64,000 bases of DNA, taken from contig NZ_OY759870.1 in NCBI RefSeq assembly GCF_963662805.1, forward strand, positions 1-64,000. The letters run 5' to 3'. Numbering within the stretch: the first letter of the stretch is position 1; the number at the start of each line of letters is the position of its first letter. Below the pieces are notes generated by a model. It saw only the letters and a list, made by a program, of their open reading frames with translations, was not told where the DNA came from and did not search any database. The translations under genes and the position numbers were made by a program. This stretch comes from an uncultured Cohaesibacter sp. (GTDB lineage Bacteria; Pseudomonadota; Alphaproteobacteria; Rhizobiales; Cohaesibacteraceae). Positions 50,875-58,616 of this stretch are shown piece by piece.

Positions 50875-53800
50875 TCACCAGGCAATGCGCTCCACATTTT
50901 CAAAGTGGATCTGACTGCCGTCCGCGAAATCGATCGTACCCGAGGCGTCGTCGGACAACAGGATTTCCTCGCCGGACGTGGACTGGGTCGAACCGCTGGT
51001 CAGCGTGATGGTCCAGTCTGTGCCCATTTCCGTGGTGGCCGAGCCGTCTTCTGCAAGAATGTTGATGCTGTCTGTCCAGTCGGCACCGGCTCCACCGTCG
51101 ATGGTGTCGTTGCCATCACCGAGCATGTAGTAGAAGTTGTCGTTGCCTTCGCCACCGTTCAGATGATCGTCGCCAGTGCCGCCGATGATGTAGTCGTTTC
51201 CAGCTCCGCCGTATATCGTGTCATTTCCGGCTTCGCCAAACAGGACATCATTGTCCTCGCCACCATAGATGCGGTCATTGCCATCGCCACCGTAGATCCA
51301 GTCGTCGCCGGCCTCGCCATGCAGCGCGTCGGCTCCGGCATTGCCATAGATCGTGTCGGCACCATCTTCGCCGTTGATGAAATCATCACCTTCACCGCCT
51401 GAGATCGTGTCGTTGTCATCTCCGCCATAGATATCGTCGTTGCCATCGCCGCCTGAGATGTTGTCTTGCCCTGTGCCGCCATAGACCAGATCATCCCCGG
51501 CATGTGCTGAGATATTATCATTACCGCTATTGCCGGAGATCACGTCAGCATTGCTGGTCCCGTTCAGATTATCACCGTTATTGCTGCCGTTGATAGTGTT
51601 GTAGCTGGCAGTGTCGTCAATGTCGCCGACCTGGATATCCATGCTCATGGTATCGGAAAGACCGCCACTGTCTGTGACAGTGATATTCAGCGAGACAACC
51701 GAAGCGGCCTCGTAATCCAGACTGACGCCGTCTTTCAATTTAAGTGTTGGTTCGCCATCGACATCAACAACTTCGAAACGGGAGTCGCTGACCTCATAGG
51801 TGAAGGTCTCGCCACTGTCAGGATCGGCAACGTAAAGAGTTGCGATTTCAGCTCCTGCTTCGTTTTCCAGAACTCCATAGCCATCGCTGTCGTTGATCTG
51901 GACGTTGTCGATCAGTGTGCCAAAGCTGTTCTCGGACCCGACCTCAACGAAACTGATGGTATCGGTTCCATCACCTGAGCCCGCAGTAAGCTCCAGCGTG
52001 TAAGTGTGCCATCCGAGGCCATCCTCTGCCGGATCGATGGTTGCAATGACCTCACCGTTCCAGATCACCTGAACGACACTCTGACCGATTGCATCCTCGG
52101 CAGTGCCAGAAGACCCATCCCCTGTCGAACCGCGCGATTTGAGGTCGACTGAAAGCGTGTATGTCGAGCCGTCTTCAAGCCCTTCCATTTCGCGCGAGAG
52201 TGTTCCGTTAGAGGTCTCTGCAAGGTCGACATGATAGTCACCATCCGTGGCCCCAAGGTTATAATGACCAGCTTCATGTATATCGATATCACTCTGTGTC
52301 CAGCCATCGATATAGGCATCTTCATACCAGCCAGCTCCTTCGGCACCGCCATGTGTGCCGCCATTGAAGATCTCGAAGCTGCCGTTATACATGAAGTTGT
52401 AGGATCCCTCAGCACTGAGCGTCGGACCTTCGTTCACATCGGCTACGTTGATTGTGAGCGTGTCACTGTAGCTCAAACCGCCCTCATCGGTCGTCGTGAT
52501 GACGAGGTCAACCGTTGCTTCGGTTTCATGATCGAGGCTCACACCATCCTTGAGTTTGAGGACCATGTTGCCCGAGCCATCATCAACCACCTCAAACCGG
52601 TTGTCGGAAACGCTGTAAGTGTGACTGTCGTTCGTATCCACATCCGTGGTTGTGAGGATGCCGATGATGGCACCGCCATCATTCTCGTCGATCGTCGAGT
52701 TGGAAACCTCGATCGCCGTTGGCGCATCGTTTGTGCCGCGAACCTCGATGGTCACGGTGCCAGTATCGCTACTGCCGGTTCCGTCAGTTGCCGTATACTC
52801 AAAGGTGACAAACCGGCTTTCATGCAGATTTAGATCCTGGAAGTCCTGACCCGGATCGAAAGTGTAGGAGCCGTCTGCATTCATGACCACGGAGCCTTCG
52901 TCCGGCTGCCCGGAAACGGTGTAGGTCATGTTGCTGCCGTTGGCGGTCGCAGCATGGGCTACGCTGTTGAGAGCATCATCCTCTGTCGTGGTTCCGGTTT
53001 CGTCTTGTGCCACCACGCCATCGAAGACATCAGCCACATCAATGGTGAACTCCTGATCGAAAGTGCCGCCATTGCCGTCGTCAGCCGTAACAGTAATGGT
53101 GACCGTCTGTTCGCTCTCATAGTCGAGGCTCACACCGTCCTTGAGTTTAAGCACCATGTTGCCGGAACCGTCGTCAACCACCTCGAAGCGGCTGTCATTG
53201 ACGGTGTAGGTATGGGTGTCAGACGTGTCGACATCGGTGGTTGTTAGCGTACCGATCACGGCACCCGCGTCGTTTTCCGTCACATCAGTGTCGGTCAGGA
53301 ACACCGCGGTTGGCGCATCGTTTGTGCCGGTCACAACGATGTTCACCACGGCGGTGTCGGTGCTGCCGTTGCCATCATCGGCCTGATATTCAAACGACAC
53401 GGTACGGGTTTCGCCCACAGCCAGATCGTCAAAGTCGGTACCTGGATCGAACGTCGCCGCCCCATCCGCATCCATCGTCAGGGTGCCAGCGCTTGGTGGC
53501 GTGACAATGCTGTAGGAAATGCTGTCACCATCGGGATCGGTGGCATAGGCCTGGCCCGTCGCGACTTCGTTTTCGCCCAGATAGACGGTGCCACCATAGG
53601 CGGTGACATCTTCATTCACATTCTGAACGTCAATCGTGAAGTCTTGCTCGAACGTTCCACCATTGCCATCGTCCGCTGTCACCGTGATGCTGATGGTCGC
53701 TTCACTCTCATGGTCGAGGCTCACCCCGTCCTTAAGCTTGAGGACCATGTTGCCCGAGCCATCGTCAACCACTTCGAAGCGGTTGTCATCGACGCTATAG

Positions 53801-56535
53801 GTATGGGTGTCGGAAGTATCGGCGTCAGTGGTGGTGAGGGTGCCGATCACGGCACCGGCCTCATTCTCGTCAACGGTGCTTGCCGATAGATCAACAGCGG
53901 TCGGGGCATCATTGGTGCCGGTGACCTCGATGGTGACGGTGCCGCCATCGCTCATGCCATTGCCATCATCGGCGGTGAAGTTGAAGGTGACGGTGCGGCT
54001 CTCGCCAACGGCCAGATCATCAAAGTCCGTACCCGGATCAAAGCTGTAGGAGCCATCCGCATTGAAGGTCACCGAGCCCTCGGAGGGCTGACCATCAAGG
54101 CTGTAGCTGATGGTATCACCATCAAGATCCGTCGCGGTGACGTTGCTTGAGAGGGTGGTGTTCTCGCCGGTGGTCTCGGAGGCATCGTCTGCGGTGACGG
54201 CCTCGTTGAGATCGGCGACATCAATGGTGAAGGCCTGATCGAAGGTGCCGCCATTGCCGTCATTGGTGGTGACGGTGACAGAAACCGTGGCCTCGCTCTC
54301 ATGGTCGAGGCTGACCCCGTCCTTGAGTTTGAGCACCATGTTGCCGGAGCCATCGTCAACCACTTCGAAGCGGTTGTCATCAACGCTATAGGTGTGCGTG
54401 TCGGAGGTATCGGCGTCGGTGGTGGTGAGGGTGCCGATCACGGCACCGGCCTCATTCTCGTCAACGGTGCTTGCCGATAGATCAACAGCGGTCGGGGCAT
54501 CATTGGTGCCGGTGACCTCGATGGTGACGGTGCCGCCATCGCTCATGCCATTGCCATCGTCAGCGGTGAAGTTGAAGGTGACGGTGCGGCTCTCGCCAAC
54601 GGCGAGATCATCAAAGTCCGTGCCCGGATCAAAGCTGTAGGAGCCATCCGCATTGAAGGTCACCGAGCCCTCGGAGGGCTGGCCATCAAGGCTGTAAGTG
54701 ATGGTATCGCCATCAAGGTCCGTCGCGGTGACGTTGCTTGAGAGGGTGGTGTTCTCGCCGGTGGTCTCGGAGGCATCGTCTGCGGTGACGGCCTCGTTGA
54801 GATCGGCGACATCAATGGTGAAGGCCTGATCGAAGGTGCCGCCATTGCCGTCATTGGTGGTGACGGTGACAGAAACGGTGGCCTCGCTCTCATGGTCGAG
54901 GCTGACCCCGTCCTTGAGTTTGAGCACCATGTTGCCGGAGCCATCGTCAACCACTTCGAAGCGGTTGTCATCAACGCTATAGGTGTGCGTGTCGGAGGTA
55001 TCGGCGTCGGTGGTGGTGAGGGTGCCGATCACGGCACCGGCCTCATTCTCGTCAACGGTGCTTGCCGATAGATCAACAGCGGTCGGGGCATCATTGGTGC
55101 CGGTGACCTCGATGGTGACGGTGCCGCCATCGCTCATGCCATTGCCATCATCGGCGGTGAAGTTGAAGGTGACGGTGCGGCTCTCGCCAACGGCCAGATC
55201 ATCAAAGTCCGTACCCGGATCAAAGCTGTAGGAGCCATCCGCATTGAAGGTCACCGAGCCCTCGGAGGGCTGACCATCAAGGCTGTAGCTGATGGTATCA
55301 CCATCAAGATCCGTCGCGGTGACGTTGCTTGAGAGGGTGGTGTTCTCGCCGGTGGTCTCGGAGGCATCGTCTGCGGTGACGGCCTCGTTGAGATCGGCGA
55401 CATCAATGGTGAAGGCCTGATCGAAGGTGCCGCCATTGCCGTCATTGGTGGTGACGGTGACAGAAACCGTGGCCTCGCTCTCATGGTCGAGGCTGACCCC
55501 GTCCTTGAGTTTGAGCACCATGTTGCCGGAGCCATCGTCAACCACTTCGAAGCGGTTGTCATCAACGCTATAGGTGTGCGTGTCGGAGGTATCGGCGTCG
55601 GTGGTGGTGAGGGTGCCGATCACGGCACCGGCCTCATTCTCGTCAACGGTGCTTGCCGATAGATCAACAGCGGTCGGGGCATCATTGGTGCCGGTGACCT
55701 CGATGGTGACGGTGCCGCCATCGCTCATGCCATTGCCATCGTCAGCGGTGAAGTTGAAGGTGACGGTGCGGCTCTCGCCAACGGCGAGATCATCAAAGTC
55801 CGTGCCCGGATCAAAGCTGTAGGAGCCATCCGCATTGAAGGTCACCGAGCCCTCGGAGGGCTGGCCATCAAGGCTGTAAGTGATGGTATCGCCATCAAGG
55901 TCCGTCGCGGTGACGTTGCCCACAAGTGGCTCGTTTTCTGACGTCGTGACGCTTTCATCATCGGCGACCACCGCATGATTGACGGCCTGCGAACCACCTG
56001 AGCCCTGAGCTGCAGCACCGCCACCTTGAGCGGAGCTGGAGCCGCTTGATGCGAAAGCCGAGACAGGCTCATCAAGTGGAGCATCCTCTTGCGCAGACAG
56101 GGGAGTGGAGGCAGTTGTGCCGGCCGTGCTGTGATCAAGGGTCTGGTTACCGTTGTTGTCCATCCCGAAGTCATCGTCTCCATCGACAGGGGCTGACGAG
56201 CCTGCGAAGGAAAGAGGGGATTGCGGACCGGCAACAGGACCACTTGGTCCGGTCTGCTGTGCACCACTATCGATATCATCGGAGGAAACAAAGGCTGCGC
56301 TGCCATCAGCGCCCCCGTTCTGGGGATCAACGAAAGGCAGCTCGTTTTCGACGGTGATGCCGTAATGCAGGTTCGGGTTCAGAATATCCTGCCGGGAGGC
56401 GAGGTGATCACCCGTATCGTAATCGCTGGCATTCTTGTCCAGAGCGGATTTCTGCGCCGAATTCTGCGCCCGGCTTACGTCGAGCTTGCTGTTGCTGCTG
56501 TTGATCTTGATTTCGGGAGTCGTGGTGTCAGCCAT
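50875..56535 (-). CDS. Giant RTX/cadherin/VCBS-repeat adhesin secreted by type I secretion
   Basis: 1886 residues from the ATG at 56535 (AAGGA 7 bases before it). Order: a hydrophilic Ser/Gln/Ala-rich N-terminus (about 1-185); four near-identical 197-residue units, each a VCBS-like Ig domain (ENxxLxxNVTATDLDGDTI...TNDAPTAVDL) plus a cadherin-like domain (STVDENEAGAVIGTL...); two diverged units; a lectin-like domain with YNGSFEIFNGG and GHYNLGATDGDYHVDLAE; a further cadherin-like domain; about ten RTX nonapeptides (GGxGNDxxxG) that bind calcium; and a C-terminal secretion signal region ending in ENVERIAW. It has no Sec signal, consistent with the divergent type I system. It probably mediates attachment or biofilm formation; the ligand is unknown. 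Confidence 0.9.
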   Translation of the reverse strand: MADTTTPEIKINSSNSKLDVSRAQNSAQKSALDKNASDYDTGDHLASRQDILNPNLHYGITVENELPFVDPQNGGADGSAAFVSSDDIDSGAQQTGPSGPVAGPQSPLSFAGSSAPVDGDDDFGMDNNGNQTLDHSTAGTTASTPLSAQEDAPLDEPVSAFASSGSSSAQGGGAAAQGSGGSQAVNHAVVADDESVTTSENEPLVGNVTATDLDGDTITYSLDGQPSEGSVTFNADGSYSFDPGTDFDDLAVGESRTVTFNFTADDGNGMSDGGTVTIEVTGTNDAPTAVDLSASTVDENEAGAVIGTLTTTDADTSDTHTYSVDDNRFEVVDDGSGNMVLKLKDGVSLDHESEATVSVTVTTNDGNGGTFDQAFTIDVADLNEAVTADDASETTGENTTLSSNVTATDLDGDTISYSLDGQPSEGSVTFNADGSYSFDPGTDFDDLAVGESRTVTFNFTADDGNGMSDGGTVTIEVTGTNDAPTAVDLSASTVDENEAGAVIGTLTTTDADTSDTHTYSVDDNRFEVVDDGSGNMVLKLKDGVSLDHESEATVSVTVTTNDGNGGTFDQAFTIDVADLNEAVTADDASETTGENTTLSSNVTATDLDGDTITYSLDGQPSEGSVTFNADGSYSFDPGTDFDDLAVGESRTVTFNFTADDGNGMSDGGTVTIEVTGTNDAPTAVDLSASTVDENEAGAVIGTLTTTDADTSDTHTYSVDDNRFEVVDDGSGNMVLKLKDGVSLDHESEATVSVTVTTNDGNGGTFDQAFTIDVADLNEAVTADDASETTGENTTLSSNVTATDLDGDTISYSLDGQPSEGSVTFNADGSYSFDPGTDFDDLAVGESRTVTFNFTADDGNGMSDGGTVTIEVTGTNDAPTAVDLSASTVDENEAGAVIGTLTTTDADTSDTHTYSVDDNRFEVVDDGSGNMVLKLKDGVSLDHESEATISITVTADDGNGGTFEQDFTIDVQNVNEDVTAYGGTVYLGENEVATGQAYATDPDGDSISYSIVTPPSAGTLTMDADGAATFDPGTDFDDLAVGETRTVSFEYQADDGNGSTDTAVVNIVVTGTNDAPTAVFLTDTDVTENDAGAVIGTLTTTDVDTSDTHTYTVNDSRFEVVDDGSGNMVLKLKDGVSLDYESEQTVTITVTADDGNGGTFDQEFTIDVADVFDGVVAQDETGTTTEDDALNSVAHAATANGSNMTYTVSGQPDEGSVVMNADGSYTFDPGQDFQDLNLHESRFVTFEYTATDGTGSSDTGTVTIEVRGTNDAPTAIEVSNSTIDENDGGAIIGILTTTDVDTNDSHTYSVSDNRFEVVDDGSGNMVLKLKDGVSLDHETEATVDLVITTTDEGGLSYSDTLTINVADVNEGPTLSAEGSYNFMYNGSFEIFNGGTHGGAEGAGWYEDAYIDGWTQSDIDIHEAGHYNLGATDGDYHVDLAETSNGTLSREMEGLEDGSTYTLSVDLKSRGSTGDGSSGTAEDAIGQSVVQVIWNGEVIATIDPAEDGLGWHTYTLELTAGSGDGTDTISFVEVGSENSFGTLIDNVQINDSDGYGVLENEAGAEIATLYVADPDSGETFTYEVSDSRFEVVDVDGEPTLKLKDGVSLDYEAASVVSLNITVTDSGGLSDTMSMDIQVGDIDDTASYNTINGSNNGDNLNGTSNADVISGNSGNDNISAHAGDDLVYGGTGQDNISGGDGNDDIYGGDDNDTISGGEGDDFINGEDGADTIYGNAGADALHGEAGDDWIYGGDGNDRIYGGEDNDVLFGEAGNDTIYGGAGNDYIIGGTGDDHLNGGEGNDNFYYMLGDGNDTIDGGAGADWTDSINILAEDGSATTEMGTDWTITLTSGSTQSTSGEEILLSDDASGTIDFADGSQIHFENVERIAW
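51140..51580. repeat. RTX nonapeptide coding repeats
   Basis: Tandem 27-bp units encode GGxGNDxIY-type nonapeptides with typical Asp and Gly positions. They form the calcium-folded beta-roll just upstream of the secretion signal. Confidence 0.85.
53780..55918. repeat. Near-identical 591-bp tandem repeats, in a higher-order 1182-bp arrangement
   Basis: Three full copies (55918-55328, 55327-54737, 54736-54146) and one shorter copy of a 591-bp unit. Copies differ at the same few bases in alternation: units one and three encode TITYSL, units two and four TISYSL, with matching silent differences. Thus a two-unit block of 1182 bp was duplicated. Identity within matched copies is almost complete by eye. 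Confidence 0.9.
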
Positions 56536-56801
56536 AGACCTGTCCTTGATACTTGGCCCCTGAGGGCGCGACATTTGGCTACGACGCTATAATATGTCTG
56601 ATTAATCGGACCTTTTTTTAAATGGTTACGGTCGGGTAAAAATTGGGTTCAACTCTCTAAATAACGGCAATTCGGTCCAAAAATTTCAAACTTGGTTAAG
56701 AAATGTTCAAGAGACTGAGGTGCATAAATGGGGGGAGTCCGTTTGTGCGGATGGTGAAGCATGCCTGAAGAGATTTCAGGACAAGTGAGAATTCGGGGTT
56801 C

Positions 56802-58616
56802 ATGACGCAACAGCATCCAGACAAGCAGCGCGGTTTTATCTCACGCCTCAGGCTTGACCTCGGGCGTCTGCATGACATTTTCCAGCCGCCCCGGACGATG
56901 CAATCTGCCTGGTTCGCAGACCTCATTCAGGTGCCCAAGCGGATCATTGCAGCCTCCTTCGTCATCAACATGCTCGGCCTTGGCATGCCACTGGTCATCT
57001 TGCAGATCTATGACCGCATCATCCCGAACCTCTCTTATGACACGCTATTCTATTTGATCGGTGGTCTGGTCGTCGTGATGCTGGTGGACACGGTGCTCAA
57101 GGTCATCCGCTCCCACATCTCGGGCTGGTCCTCTTCCTACATCGACTATGTGGCGGGCGTCGAGGCGATCCGGCGTGCGATGCAGGCCCCGCCTGAAGCG
57201 GTGGAGCAGGAAGCCGCAAGCACCCACATCGACCGCATGAACGCCCTGTCGGCGACGGCCCGCATGTTTGCCGGTCCGGCGCGCATGGGGCTTGTGGATC
57301 TGCCCTTCATCTTTGTCTTTCTGGCCGTGATGGCCATTGTCAGCCCGCTTATCGCCGGTCTGCTGGTTTGTCTCTTTGCTGTCTTTGCCTGGCGGTTGCT
57401 GGCCAAGGCGCAGGAAATCGAGACCCTTCAGGACGAGCGCCAGCAGTTGGACCGGCGCAAATATGATTTCGTGATCGAGGCTCTGTCGGGCGTCGAGACC
57501 ATCAAGACCATGGCCTGTGAGCCGCAGATGATGCGGCGCTACGAGCGCTTGCAGGAATCCATCGCCGTGGCCTTCCACAATTCGGTGCGCCTTGATGGGG
57601 CGACCCAGTCTTTGAGCGCGGTCTTCGCTGCTGTGACAATGGTGACCATCGTCAGCAGCGGGGCCCTGCTGGTGATCGAGGGCACCCAGTCCATCGGCTC
57701 GCTGGCCTGCTGCCTGCTGCTCGGCGGGCGGGCGGTGGAAGTTTTGGTCCGGTCCGTTCGCTCCTGGAGTGAGATGAGCAACTTTGATCTGGTCAAACAG
57801 AATGTCGACAAGCTGCTCAGTATCAATCCCAATCCCCTGCACGAAAGCGAGAAGGTGGAGCTGCTGACCGGTGGCATCACGCTGCGCAATGTGACGATCC
57901 AGTCAACCATGCCGAACAACAAGCCCTATCGGGTGTCCCTCGGCATCGAGAGCGGCAGCATTATCGGCATCAAGGGCAATTTGCCACGTGATGACCATCA
58001 GCTTCTGCAGATCATGCGCGGCAAGTTTGCGCCCGAGACGGGTGAGGTGCACATCGGCGGAATCCCTCTCAACGAGCTGCTGGATGCCGATCTGTCCTCC
58101 TCCATCGCCTATGTGCCCAACAGTCCGGCCATCTTCAGCGGTACGATTCTGGAGAATCTGACCCTGTTCAATCCGCGCGAGGGGCTGCATCAGGCCCGCG
58201 CCGCCGCCCAGCTCATCGGCCTTGAAAGCGATATCCAGCAGTTGCCGCACGGTTATGACATGAACATCGGAACCGGTGGCAACGAAACCCTACCGCCAAG
58301 CTTCCGCCAGCGTATCTGTATCGCTCGTGCCATCGCCCGGCAGCCGCGCATTCTGGTGATGGAAGAGGCCAATGCCCTGCTTGATCAGCGCGCGGATACC
58401 CTGCTGCGAAAGGGACTGGAGCAGTTGCGCGGTGACATGACGATTGTCTTTCTGTCCAACCGGCCTTCCTTCCTCGCCATGGCGGACAAGCAGTATATTC
58501 TGAAAGACGGTCTGCTTCAGGTCCATCAGCCCATGGCGCAGAAGGGCCCGCCACCTGCCGCACAAAAGAGCGCTGAGGCGCAGCATACCCAGCAAGCGAT
58601 CGGGAGGTCCGCATGA
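56802..58616 (+). CDS. Type I secretion ABC subunit with degenerate ATPase motifs
   Basis: 604 residues. Exporter membrane domain at about 45-330 (six helices, with LDLPFIFVFL-like VDLPFIFVFLAVM). The ATPase half is degraded: the Walker A position reads GNLPRDDHQ (392-400) and has no Lys-Ser/Thr, the Q-loop is YVPNSP, the signature LSGGQ is replaced by LPPSF (497-501), and the H-loop reads FLSNRP with Asn for His. Walker B is partly kept (VMEEANALLD). It lacks an N-terminal C39-like domain. It overlaps the next gene by ATGA. It most likely pairs with that subunit as the inactive half of a heterodimer. Confidence 0.82.
   Translation: MTQQHPDKQRGFISRLRLDLGRLHDIFQPPRTMQSAWFADLIQVPKRIIAASFVINMLGLGMPLVILQIYDRIIPNLSYDTLFYLIGGLVVVMLVDTVLKVIRSHISGWSSSYIDYVAGVEAIRRAMQAPPEAVEQEAASTHIDRMNALSATARMFAGPARMGLVDLPFIFVFLAVMAIVSPLIAGLLVCLFAVFAWRLLAKAQEIETLQDERQQLDRRKYDFVIEALSGVETIKTMACEPQMMRRYERLQESIAVAFHNSVRLDGATQSLSAVFAAVTMVTIVSSGALLVIEGTQSIGSLACCLLLGGRAVEVLVRSVRSWSEMSNFDLVKQNVDKLLSINPNPLHESEKVELLTGGITLRNVTIQSTMPNNKPYRVSLGIESGSIIGIKGNLPRDDHQLLQIMRGKFAPETGEVHIGGIPLNELLDADLSSSIAYVPNSPAIFSGTILENLTLFNPREGLHQARAAAQLIGLESDIQQLPHGYDMNIGTGGNETLPPSFRQRICIARAIARQPRILVMEEANALLDQRADTLLRKGLEQLRGDMTIVFLSNRPSFLAMADKQYILKDGLLQVHQPMAQKGPPPAAQKSAEAQHTQQAIGRSA

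Noticed and set aside
53780..55918. Regular repeats that might be mistaken for a CRISPR array or satellite DNA
   Set aside because: The period is 591 bp, all in one reading frame, and encodes adhesin domains; there are no short repeats with unique spacers.
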